The notes beneath the pieces were generated by a model. That model searched no databases. It was given only the letters and a program-made list of their open reading frames with translations, and had not been told where the DNA came from. From an uncultured Bacteroidales bacterium (GTDB taxonomy: Bacteria; Bacteroidota; Bacteroidia; Bacteroidales; Paludibacteraceae): DNA of 64,000 bases. The translations under genes and the position numbers were made by a program. Within the stretch, counting starts at the first letter, position 1, and each line of letters opens with the position of its first letter. The DNA lies in the NCBI GenBank assembly GCA_900321605.1, contig ONWR01000003.1, positions 1 to 64,000 on the forward strand. Direction: 5' to 3'. This document shows, in pieces, positions 16,972-24,031 of this stretch.

Positions 16972-19233
16972 ATGATGAACTTTTTAGACCAATTAAATAG
17001 TGTGCAGCGTGCTGCAGCGGAGTGTACCGAGGGTCCTTCGCTGATTGTAGCAGCAGCGGGTTCGGGTAAGACGCGCGTACTTACCTATAAGATCGCGTAC
17101 GTGATGCAGCAGGGCGTTCCGGCGTCGGCTATCATGGCGCTCACGTTTACCAACAAAGCGGCTCGTGAGATGAAGGAGCGCATACAGAAACTCGTCGGTA
17201 CCGACGCGCGCTATCTGATGATGGGTACCTTCCATAGTGTGTGCTGCAAACTGCTTCGTCCCGAGGCGGATAAGTTAGGCTACACCAAGGATTTCACCAT
17301 CTATGACACCTCCGACAGCCGTTCGCTCCTTAAAGCGATCTGCAAGGAGCGCGGTTTGGATGATAAGATCTACAAACCCGCCGCCGTGCTTGCCCGGATC
17401 TCGATGCTCAAGAACAACCTCATTTCTCCCGATGAATACGGGAAGAATCAGCAGTTGTTGCGGCAGGACAGAGAGGCGCGTATGTACGAGTTATACGATG
17501 TCTATCGCCTCTATCAGCTTCGCCTGAGAGCAAGCAATGCGATGGATTTTGACGATATCCTGTTGGAGATGCTGCGGCTGATGCAGCTCTTCCCCGAGGT
17601 GCGCGATAAATACCAACAGGCGTTTAGGTATATCTTCGTGGATGAGTACCAAGACACCAATTATGTGCAGTACCTCTTGGTGAAAGAGCTCGCTGCGCCG
17701 CAGAATAACGTCACCGTGGTGGGCGATGATGCACAGTCTATCTATTCCTTCCGAGGAGCGGACATCCGTAATATCCTTAATTTCCAGCAGACCTACAGCG
17801 GTGCTCATCTCTTTAAGTTGGAGCGTAACTACCGCTCGACGCAGAATATCGTCAATGCTGCCAATTCGCTTATTCATAAGAACGAACACCAGATCTTCAA
17901 GCAGGTCTATTCCGAGAAAGAGGAAGGACAACTCCTTTTCCTACAGCCGTATATGGACGACCGTGCGGAAGCGGAAGGGGTAGTGCGCGAGATCGAGCGG
18001 ATGAAGTTTCCGTTGGATGAGATAGCGGTGCTCTACCGTACCAATGCGCAGAGCCGTTCTTTCGAGGGCGAGCTGCGCAAACATAATATCCCGTATCGCA
18101 TCTACGGAGGTACCTCTTTCTATCAGCGCAAGGAGATCAAGGATGCTATCGGCTATTTCCGTTTGGCAGTCAACGGGCGGGATAACGAAGCTCTGCTGCG
18201 TATCGTCGGTTTTCCCGGAAGAGGTATCGGTGAGACGACGATGAAGAAGGTGTCGGAGAACGCGATTGAGCATCACCGTGCGTATCTGGATGTCATGCGT
18301 GCCCCTGAAGCGACAGGGCTCGAAGTGTCGGCAGGAACGGTGAAGAAAATGAAGACTTTTGCTGATCTGATCGCACGTCTGAGCCTCCTGAGCGAGACGA
18401 CCGACGCCTATTCGTTTGCCGAAGAGACGCTTAAGACTACGGGTGTGCTCACCGCCTTGGCACTCGACACCACACCAGAGGGTATCGACCGTGCGCAGAA
18501 CGTACAGGAGTTGCTCAATGCGATACAGGAGTTCGTGCGCCGACGTGCAGAAGAAGGGATTGACTTCACACCCATCAGCGATTTCCTCAGTGAGGTGTCG
18601 CTGCTCACCGACCAAGACGAGAACCTCTCGGATACCACGGAACGCGTGACCCTCATGACCGTACATGCTGCCAAAGGCTTGGAGTTCAGAGCCGTGTTCG
18701 TCGTCGGTTTGGAAGAGAACCTCTTCCCTTCTCAGTTCTGCGTCAAGCCGTCCGAGATAGAGGAAGAACGCCGTCTGCTCTATGTGGCTATCACGCGTGC
18801 TATGGAGCGTTGTTACCTCTCTTTTGCCCGCCAACGGTTCCGTAACGGACAGATCGCTTTCAACTCCCCGAGCCGTTTCCTCAAGGATATCGACCGCCAA
18901 TATATGGAACTATCAAGACCGGCTTCGCCTGACAGAATACAGACCGCGGCAAGACCGCTGACAGAATACAGACCTAATTACACAGTAAATCCGTCTGTCA
19001 GCCCGCAGAGCGGTCTGTCAGCTATGCGATCCGTCAGCGCAGCGGTCAGTCAGCAAAGCGGTCTTTTTGCTCCCGACGACCGAGTGACGCATCGCGTCTT
19101 CGGATTAGGAACGGTCGTGCGGGTCTATCGCGATGAAGTGACAGAGAACGACAAGATAGAGATACGCTTCGATACCCAAGGTACCAAAACGCTGCTTCTG
19201 ACACATGCGAAATTAGAGAAAGTGAACGCTTAG
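16972..19233 (+). CDS. UvrD/PcrA-type superfamily 1A DNA helicase
   Basis: A 753-aa 3'-5' DNA helicase for repair and removal of proteins from DNA. Motifs in order: AAAGSGKTRVLTYK (Walker A), VDEYQDTN (Walker B), GDDAQSIYSFRGA (III), LERNYRSTQNIV (IV), MTVHAAKGLEF (V) and RRLLYVAITRA (VI). The C-terminal 55 residues (from DDRVTHRVFGLGTV) are the Tudor-like domain that binds RNA polymerase in PcrA. Start is ATG 16,972 (or the next codon, 16,975), directly after the promoter. The linker between helicase core and Tudor domain (18,915-19,068) is built from short DNA repeats shared with a non-coding region at 55 kb. Confidence 0.93.
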   Translation: MMNFLDQLNSVQRAAAECTEGPSLIVAAAGSGKTRVLTYKIAYVMQQGVPASAIMALTFTNKAAREMKERIQKLVGTDARYLMMGTFHSVCCKLLRPEADKLGYTKDFTIYDTSDSRSLLKAICKERGLDDKIYKPAAVLARISMLKNNLISPDEYGKNQQLLRQDREARMYELYDVYRLYQLRLRASNAMDFDDILLEMLRLMQLFPEVRDKYQQAFRYIFVDEYQDTNYVQYLLVKELAAPQNNVTVVGDDAQSIYSFRGADIRNILNFQQTYSGAHLFKLERNYRSTQNIVNAANSLIHKNEHQIFKQVYSEKEEGQLLFLQPYMDDRAEAEGVVREIERMKFPLDEIAVLYRTNAQSRSFEGELRKHNIPYRIYGGTSFYQRKEIKDAIGYFRLAVNGRDNEALLRIVGFPGRGIGETTMKKVSENAIEHHRAYLDVMRAPEATGLEVSAGTVKKMKTFADLIARLSLLSETTDAYSFAEETLKTTGVLTALALDTTPEGIDRAQNVQELLNAIQEFVRRRAEEGIDFTPISDFLSEVSLLTDQDENLSDTTERVTLMTVHAAKGLEFRAVFVVGLEENLFPSQFCVKPSEIEEERRLLYVAITRAMERCYLSFARQRFRNGQIAFNSPSRFLKDIDRQYMELSRPASPDRIQTAARPLTEYRPNYTVNPSVSPQSGLSAMRSVSAAVSQQSGLFAPDDRVTHRVFGLGTVVRVYRDEVTENDKIEIRFDTQGTKTLLLTHAKLEKVNA
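18915..19068. repeat. Repeat-built linker in the helicase gene
   Basis: 18,920-18,944 matches 24 of 25 bases of the complement of the unit duplicated at 54,996-55,045; a shorter second copy ends at 18,973. From about 18,994 to 19,065 further units of about 16 bases (CAGCNNAGCGGTCWGT-like) follow. All are in frame and translate as a Ser/Pro/Gln-rich linker. Confidence 0.88.
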
Positions 19234-19817
19234 GCGTACAGACAATAACCGGCGATGCCGGCAAGGACAATCAGCAGAATAGGGTGACTGAAAAAGGATG
19301 TAAGATGAAAGGTGAAAGGCGAAAGTTTTTTGCCTTTTATTAGTTCCGGCAGCACCGTGAAGAGGGCTACTGCTGCGAAGATGATCCAACTGACAGGGTC
19401 AATGAAATTGGTGGGTTTGATGAGCATGAGTGCTGCGGAGGCAATCAGACCGATGACCGTGAAACGCAGGATGCGGAGGGTCTGCTCGAAATACGGATTA
19501 CCTTTGAACCGCTTGTTGAGCCAGAAATATGCCTTGCAGATACTGAGCATGATGATTAGACTCGGCAGGACGATAGCTAAGGTAGCCAGCACGCTTCCCC
19601 ATATACCTGCAGTAGTGTAACCGACATACGTGGCGCAGTTGATACCTATCGGTCCGGGCGTTACCTGACTCACCGCTACGATATCCACAAACTCCTGCTG
19701 CGTCATCCATCCATGCTCCTCCACCTCCATCTGTATCAGCGACAGGATAGCCAAGCCTCCTCCGAACCCGAAGAGACCGATCTTGAAGAATGATATAAAC
19801 AGCTGCAGGTATAGCAA
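19230..19817 (-). CDS. Short chromate transporter subunit (ChrA half)
   Basis: A 195-aa inner-membrane protein with about six helices and the CHR signature FGFGGGLAILSLI near the N terminus, plus SQVTPGPIGINCATYVGY. It is one half of a split ChrA pair: two about 190-aa proteins that together replace the about 400-aa fused form. The family exports chromate or related anions; the physiological substrate here is unknown. It follows the other half with an 8-base gap filled by a heptamer island, and its 3' end overlaps the helicase gene by 4 bases. A second island (19,297-19,325) encodes LSPFTFHLTS between its last helices. Confidence 0.87.
   Translation of the reverse strand: MLYLQLFISFFKIGLFGFGGGLAILSLIQMEVEEHGWMTQQEFVDIVAVSQVTPGPIGINCATYVGYTTAGIWGSVLATLAIVLPSLIIMLSICKAYFWLNKRFKGNPYFEQTLRILRFTVIGLIASAALMLIKPTNFIDPVSWIIFAAVALFTVLPELIKGKKLSPFTFHLTSFFSHPILLIVLAGIAGYCLYA
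19297..19325. repeat. Heptamer island in chromate transporter gene, GRTGAAA, 4 units
   Basis: Four 7-bp units with slight drift, read in frame on the minus strand in the loop before the final helices. Confidence 0.75.
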
Positions 19818-19820
19818 AAT

Positions 19821-19848
19821 AATTGTTAATTGTTAATTGTTAATTTTA
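19821..19848. repeat. Heptamer island, AATTGTT, 4 units
   Basis: Three perfect units and one altered unit cover the stop of the upstream transporter half (19,826-19,828) and reach to 3 bases before the start of the next one. Confidence 0.9.
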
Positions 19849-20359
19849 CAACGAGTAGCGTGCTCACGATGGTGGCGATGATCACCCACACGGGATTGAC
19901 CCTCCCGAGCCAGATGAGCAATGCTGCCGTGACGGGGATAAGCAGATACCATCCGCTCAGTTTGGCGGATTTGGATAACTTGAACAGCGGTGCTGCGATG
20001 AGCGCTACTACTGCCGGACGGATGCCTTTGAAGGCGGCTTCCACAGCAGGCAGTTCTTTCCAGTCCGCAAAAATCATCGCGATAACGAGGATGATCAGGA
20101 AGGAAGGCAGCACCGCGCCTAACACCGCTCCGCATACGCCCTTCCAGCCTCCTATTCTCCAGCCTATGAAAATAGCGGAGTTGACAGCTATCAACCCCGG
20201 TGCGGCTTGCGCCAAAGCAATCATGTTGAGAAACTCCTCTTCGTCAATCCAGCCTTTGGTTTGAACCACTTCGCGCTGAATGAGGGGCAACATGGCGTAT
20301 CCTCCACCAAGGGTGAAGGTGCCGATTTTCAAATATGTCCAAAAAAGTTGAAAAAACAA
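19826..20359 (-). CDS. Short chromate transporter subunit (ChrA half)
   Basis: A 177-aa membrane protein, homologous to its neighbour, with FTLGGGYAMLPLIQREV and AQAAPGLIAVNSAIFIGW. It is the first gene of the split pair. The last codons (KLTINN) come from the heptamer island at 19,821-19,848, so the C terminus has been rewritten by the repeat. A palindrome at 19,951-19,970 translates as SAKLSG. It lies 9 bases after the uridine kinase gene and likely shares its promoter. Confidence 0.87.
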   Translation of the reverse strand: MFFQLFWTYLKIGTFTLGGGYAMLPLIQREVVQTKGWIDEEEFLNMIALAQAAPGLIAVNSAIFIGWRIGGWKGVCGAVLGAVLPSFLIILVIAMIFADWKELPAVEAAFKGIRPAVVALIAAPLFKLSKSAKLSGWYLLIPVTAALLIWLGRVNPVWVIIATIVSTLLVVKLTINN

Positions 20360-20368
20360 TTTAACAGT

Positions 20369-20983
20369 TTACTTGTCGCTAAGTTGCTGTTTAACGAACT
20401 TGGCAAGCATGTTGATTGCTGCGTTGTTGTGTCCGCCCTGCGGCACAATGACATCTGCAAAACGCTTACAAGGCTCGATGAACTGCTCGTGCATCGGTTT
20501 GAGCACGCGTTGGTAACGCTCGATCACCGCTTCAGCCGTTCTGCCACGCTCAATGACATCACGTTTCATGACGCGTATCAGACGGTCATCCGCATCCGCA
20601 TCCACGAAGATCTTCAGATCCATCTGCTTGCGCATGTTGGGTTCGCGCAACGCCATGATACCCTCAACGATGATCACCTCCTTGGGCTCGATATGAATCG
20701 TCTCCTCCGAGCGCGTACACGTTATATAGGAGTATATAGGTTGCTCGATGGCTTGACCCTCCTTGAGCATCGCTATATGCTTCGTCAACAAACTCCAGTC
20801 AAACGCGTCCGGATGGTCAAAGTTGATGTTTTGACGCTCCTCTACGGGCACGTTACTGCTGTCTTTGTAATACGAATCCTGAGGGATGACTACCACTTCG
20901 CCTTTCGGAAGGCGTTCAATGAGTTTTCTGACTACCGTTGTTTTACCCGAGCCGGTACCGCCCGCAATGCCGATGATAAACAT
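20369..20983 (-). CDS. udk: Uridine kinase
   Basis: A 204-aa enzyme of usual length that phosphorylates uridine and cytidine for pyrimidine salvage in the cytoplasm. It has the P-loop GIAGGTGSGKTTV at residues 5-17, QDSYYKD, NFDHPDAFDW and IVEGIMAL, all characteristic. The start at 20,983 is 51 bases downstream of the -7 box. It is first in a minus-strand transcript with the chromate transporter halves; there is no obvious functional link. Confidence 0.96.
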   Translation of the reverse strand: MFIIGIAGGTGSGKTTVVRKLIERLPKGEVVVIPQDSYYKDSSNVPVEERQNINFDHPDAFDWSLLTKHIAMLKEGQAIEQPIYSYITCTRSEETIHIEPKEVIIVEGIMALREPNMRKQMDLKIFVDADADDRLIRVMKRDVIERGRTAEAVIERYQRVLKPMHEQFIEPCKRFADVIVPQGGHNNAAINMLAKFVKQQLSDK

Positions 20984-21033
20984 AAAGACATTTACAATTT
21001 AGTCATTTACGAATTTTTCATTTATTCGGGGTG

Positions 21034-21065
21034 CAAAGGTAGTGTTTTTTTTTGATATATGCAAA
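21034..21065 (-). promoter_or_regulatory. Promoter of udk
   Basis: On the minus strand TTTGC (complement of 21,061-21,065), 19 bases, TACCTTTG (complement of 21,034-21,041). The leader (20,984-21,033) contains TAAATGAC-like 7-8-bp units. Confidence 0.88.
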
Positions 21066-21111
21066 TAATCGACGAAAAAATGTAACAAAATAAAAAATAA
21101 TTGCCAAAAAA

Positions 21112-21143
21112 CTTGCGTATATGAATAATTTGTAGTAATTTTG
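21112..21143 (+). promoter_or_regulatory. Promoter upstream of tRNA-Ser
   Basis: CTTGC at about 21,112-21,116 and TAATTTTG at 21,136-21,143, 19 bases apart. It could serve the tRNA and read on toward exbB. Confidence 0.8.
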
Positions 21144-21201
21144 TAGCCGATTTTGAAAAATCCCCTTTGTGGGTACCCTGAAAAATGCGTTTTAGGGGTA
21201 A

Positions 21202-21289
21202 GGAGAGATGCTCGAGTGGTTGAAGAGGCACGCCTGGAAAGCGTGTAAACTCCAAAAGGGTTTCCGGGGTTCGAATCCCCGTCTCTCCG
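21202..21289 (+). tRNA. tRNA-Ser(GGA)
   Basis: Acceptor GGAGAGA (21,202-21,208) pairs with TCTCTCC (21,282-21,288), with discriminator G at 21,289. The anticodon loop CTGGAAA gives GGA, and there is a long variable arm as expected for serine. The T arm has the TTCGAAT loop. CCA is not encoded. The 3' part is duplicated 118 bases downstream. Confidence 0.95.
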
Positions 21290-21412
21290 CAAGACTTTGA
21301 CATGATTTGAACGTCCAAGCTCGCTTGAGCGGGCAAACATGGTCAAAGGATTGCACAGGATGCCTGTGGCAGACTATGGGGATTACGGAGAAATCCCCGT
21401 CTCTCCGCAAGA
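21274..21412. repeat. Direct repeat of the tRNA-Ser 3' end
   Basis: A 21-base sequence covering the end of the T arm, acceptor and 4 flanking bases (21,274-21,294) recurs exactly at 21,392-21,412. The second copy also pairs with GGGGATT at 21,378-21,384. The 97 bases between hold no gene. This looks like an att-like scar or a partial tRNA duplication. The rest of the stretch up to exbB (21,413-21,477) shows only A-rich leader. Confidence 0.85.
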
Positions 21413-21477
21413 AAAAGAAACACACACATTAACCGAAAAAATAAAACACAAATAAATAACTTAATAAAAAGATTCTC

Positions 21478-22296
21478 ATGAAAAAAGTATTTGCAACCCT
21501 TACGGTGCTGGCTATGCTGACTTTTGGCAGCGCAGCTCTTATGGCACAAGAGGCAGCAGCTCCAGTTGAGGAGGCCGCTGTAGAAAACGTAGATGAAGCT
21601 GCTCCGGCAGTGGAAGAAGTAGCAGAAGCTCCGGCTGAGGAAGCTGGAGGTATGGTCGCTCTTCACAAGACCCTCAAAACCAAATTTATTGAAGGTGGTG
21701 CAGGCTTCATGGCTCTGACACTCGTTACCTTGGTATTCGGTTTGGCTCTCTGTATTGAGCGTATTATCTATCTGTCGCTCAGCAAGACGAACACCAAAGA
21801 GCTGCTTGCTAATATCGAGGCTGCTCTCAAGCAAGGTGGTATTGAGAAGGCTCTGGATGTTTGCCGCAATACTCGCGGTCCGGTGGCTTCGATCTTCTAT
21901 CAGGGCTTGAGCCGTTACGATGAGGGTATCGACGTAGTAGAGAAGACTGTTGCTTCTTATGGTGGCGTACAGCTCGGTCTCTTGGAGAAGAACCTCTCTT
22001 GGATCTCGCTCTTCATCTCGATCGCTCCGTCTCTCGGATTCTTGGGTACCATTATCGGTATGATCGCTGCCTTCGATAAGATCCAGCAAGTTGGTGATAT
22101 CTCCGCTACTGTTGTTGCCGGTGGTATCAAGGTCGCTCTGTTGACTACGTTGCTCGGTTTGATTATTGCTATTGTTCTGCAGTTGTTCTACAACTACATT
22201 CTCAGCCTCATTGAGGGTCTGGTTAATGAAATGGAGGACAGCTCGATTAGCCTGCTCGATATCGTAGTAGAGTACGACGCTGCCCAGAAGAAATAA
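21478..22296 (+). CDS. exbB: ExbB/TolQ/MotA family proton-channel protein
   Basis: A 272-aa inner-membrane protein. After a cleavable-looking signal (residues 1-23) there is an acidic Ala/Glu/Pro-rich segment (24-58), then three helices of the MotA/TolQ/ExbB fold (last two around SLGFLGTIIGMIAAF and KVALLTTLLGLIIAIV). With ExbD it uses the proton gradient to power TonB-dependent outer-membrane uptake. The extra acidic N-terminal segment is longer than in proteobacterial ExbB and is known in Bacteroidetes. It is first gene of the exb operon. No tonB is visible in the window. Confidence 0.93.
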   Translation: MKKVFATLTVLAMLTFGSAALMAQEAAAPVEEAAVENVDEAAPAVEEVAEAPAEEAGGMVALHKTLKTKFIEGGAGFMALTLVTLVFGLALCIERIIYLSLSKTNTKELLANIEAALKQGGIEKALDVCRNTRGPVASIFYQGLSRYDEGIDVVEKTVASYGGVQLGLLEKNLSWISLFISIAPSLGFLGTIIGMIAAFDKIQQVGDISATVVAGGIKVALLTTLLGLIIAIVLQLFYNYILSLIEGLVNEMEDSSISLLDIVVEYDAAQKK

Positions 22297-22305
22297 TAAT
22301 ATAAG

Positions 22306-22326
22306 GTACGCGTACGTACGTGCGCG
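22306..22326. other. 21-base alternating purine-pyrimidine tract
   Basis: A run of GTACGCG, TACGTAC, GTGCGCG type alternates R and Y without a break between exbB and the next gene. It is nearly self-complementary, so it could form a hairpin in the mRNA or Z-DNA. Confidence 0.7.
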
Positions 22327-22356
22327 AACTATAGAACTTATAAATTCTGAGCAATT

Positions 22357-22836
22357 ATGAAAGATTATAAATTATTACCTAAAATTACCCTTTGGACGCT
22401 TTTGGCGTTGGGCATTGTGTTCATCGCAATGTTCTTCCTCGGCGGCTCGAACGGTAGTCTGGAGGTAGCCGGTGATTTCTTGGATATCCCGCGTTTCACC
22501 GATGCATTCCTCACTTGGGTCTACATCTTGGTAGGTCTGGTAGTGCTGATCACCCTTTGTGTGGTTTGTGCCGACTTTGCCAACAACTGGAAGACCAACC
22601 GTCGTAAGGCGTATATGACGCTGGGCGTAGTATGCGGATTCGTTGTTCTCGCATGCCTCTGCTGGTTCCTCGGTAGCCCTGAGAAAATCAATATTATCGG
22701 TTATGAAGGCACAGATAACCAAGGTGCTTGGGCTCAATTGGCCGACGCTGTTATCTATGCTTGTTACTTCCTCATCACCGCTACTATCTGTACGATGATT
22801 TGGGGTGTAATATATACCAAAAAACTGTCGAAGTAA
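22357..22836 (+). CDS. Four-helix membrane protein between exbB and exbD, unknown
   Basis: A 159-aa protein with about four membrane helices (ITLWTLLALGIVFIAMF; VYILVGLVVLITLCVV; GVVCGFVVLACLCWF; a last helix near VIYACYFLITATICTM). It has no named domain I recognise. Related unnamed membrane proteins sit at the same place between exbB and exbD in other Bacteroidales (from memory). The position, 60 bases after exbB and 12 before exbD, suggests an accessory part of the energising complex; this is inference. Confidence 0.75.
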   Translation: MKDYKLLPKITLWTLLALGIVFIAMFFLGGSNGSLEVAGDFLDIPRFTDAFLTWVYILVGLVVLITLCVVCADFANNWKTNRRKAYMTLGVVCGFVVLACLCWFLGSPEKINIIGYEGTDNQGAWAQLADAVIYACYFLITATICTMIWGVIYTKKLSK

Positions 22837-22848
22837 ATCACATTTATC

Positions 22849-23427
22849 ATGGCAAAGAAAATCCCACAGATTAACGCCAGTTCCATGGCCGACATCTCGT
22901 TCCTGTTGCTGATTTTCTTCTTGGTGACCACCTCTATGGATGTAAACCAAGGACTGGCTCGCCGTCTGCCTGCTCCTATTCCGCCCGACCAGAAAGTGGA
23001 GGATAAGGATATCAATAAGCGCAACCTGATGGTGGTCAAGATCAACTCGGCTAACCAATTGATGGTGCAGGGTCAGTTGATGGATGTGAAGCAACTTCGC
23101 GAGAGGGCTAAAGAGTTCATCTTAAACGAGAATAACGCGGATTTCTATCCGAAGTTGTTCGAGGAGGATTTCGGTGCTCCCTTCGGCGTACTCAAGTACA
23201 CCAAGGATCACGTCATCTCCGTTCAGAACGACGTGGATACCCAGTATCAGGCGTATCTCGATGTGCAGAATGAGCTCGTAGCTGCTTATAATGAATTGCG
23301 TGAAGAATGTGCGCAGAAGTATTTCCACAAAGCTTATAGCGAACTCGAAGAGGATCAACAGAAACAGATCCAAAAGATCTATCCTCAGAAGATTTCGGAA
23401 GCTGAACCTAAAAATTACGGTAACTAA
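22849..23427 (+). CDS. exbD: ExbD/TolR biopolymer transport protein
   Basis: A 192-aa protein with a short cytoplasmic start, one membrane helix (ADISFLLLIFFLVTTSMD, including the proton-carrying Asp) and a periplasmic domain. The periplasmic part contains an extra helical insert with FPKLFEED- and QAYLDVQNEL-like segments, longer than the classic 140-residue ExbD. It works with ExbB and the second ExbD one base downstream. Confidence 0.92.
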   Translation: MAKKIPQINASSMADISFLLLIFFLVTTSMDVNQGLARRLPAPIPPDQKVEDKDINKRNLMVVKINSANQLMVQGQLMDVKQLRERAKEFILNENNADFYPKLFEEDFGAPFGVLKYTKDHVISVQNDVDTQYQAYLDVQNELVAAYNELREECAQKYFHKAYSELEEDQQKQIQKIYPQKISEAEPKNYGN

Positions 23428-23428
23428 T

Positions 23429-23899
23429 ATGGCTAAGATACGTAGAAATGAGAAACGTGAGATGCCGGCGTTGAATACGTCGTCCCTCCCTGATATTATC
23501 TTCATGCTGCTGTTCTTCTTCATGTCCGTTACGTCTATGAAAGAGGTCAGCTACAAGGTGCAGTTCAAGAACCCGCAGGCTACTGAGCTCACCAAGCTGG
23601 AGAAGAAATCCCTTGTGCGTTATATCTACGTAGGTACGCCTACAGCAGAGTTCCGCAAGCAGTATGGTGCAGAGACCCGTATCCAGCTCGATGACGCTTT
23701 CGCTGAGACCAGCGAGATCGGCGAGTATATCGTCAATGAGCGTTCGTCCATGAAGGAGTCCGAGCAAGGATTGATGACCGTCTCGATCAAAGCCGACAAG
23801 GAGACACGTATGGGTGTCATCGCTGACATCAAACAAGAGCTCCGTCGCGCTTATGCACTGAAGATCAGTTACGCTGCAACCCAGCGAACCAGTTACTAA
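23429..23899 (+). CDS. exbD: Second ExbD/TolR biopolymer transport protein
   Basis: A 156-aa paralogue starting at ATG 23,429; the longer upstream frame overlaps the first exbD and is discarded. The helix SLPDIIFMLLFFFMSVTSM carries the conserved Asp. The periplasmic part ends near MGVIADIKQELRRAYALKI. Two ExbDs in a row are usual in Bacteroidetes and probably form a hetero-oligomer in the channel. It ends just before a strong terminator. Confidence 0.93.
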   Translation: MAKIRRNEKREMPALNTSSLPDIIFMLLFFFMSVTSMKEVSYKVQFKNPQATELTKLEKKSLVRYIYVGTPTAEFRKQYGAETRIQLDDAFAETSEIGEYIVNERSSMKESEQGLMTVSIKADKETRMGVIADIKQELRRAYALKISYAATQRTSY

Positions 23900-23929
23900 T
23901 CAGTAACCCGATAACAGAAAAAAAGCAAC

Positions 23930-23957
23930 GTTTGTTGCTTTTTTTTTGTCTATTATT
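23930..23957 (+). terminator. Rho-independent terminator of the exb operon
   Basis: AAAGCAAC (23,932-23,939), 4-base loop, GTTGCTTT (23,944-23,951), followed by a T-run. A smaller hairpin (GTTACT/AGTAAC, about 23,891-23,906) spans the stop codon. Confidence 0.92.
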
Positions 23958-23975
23958 AAGGAACTATAGGCAATA

Positions 23976-24007
23976 TTTGCCTATATTGGAGATTTTTTGT
24001 AATTTTG
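23976..24007 (+). promoter_or_regulatory. Promoter of the secreted protein gene at 24,032
   Basis: TTTGC at 23,976-23,980, 19 bases, TAATTTTG at 24,000-24,007, about 25 bases before the ATG. Confidence 0.9.
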
Positions 24008-24031
24008 TCGCCGTTTTGATAAGATATAGGT

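Noticed and set aside
23291-23899. Longer start for the second exbD
   Set aside because: The upstream part is out of keeping with the family and overlaps the first exbD; ATG 23,429 one base after the previous stop fits better.
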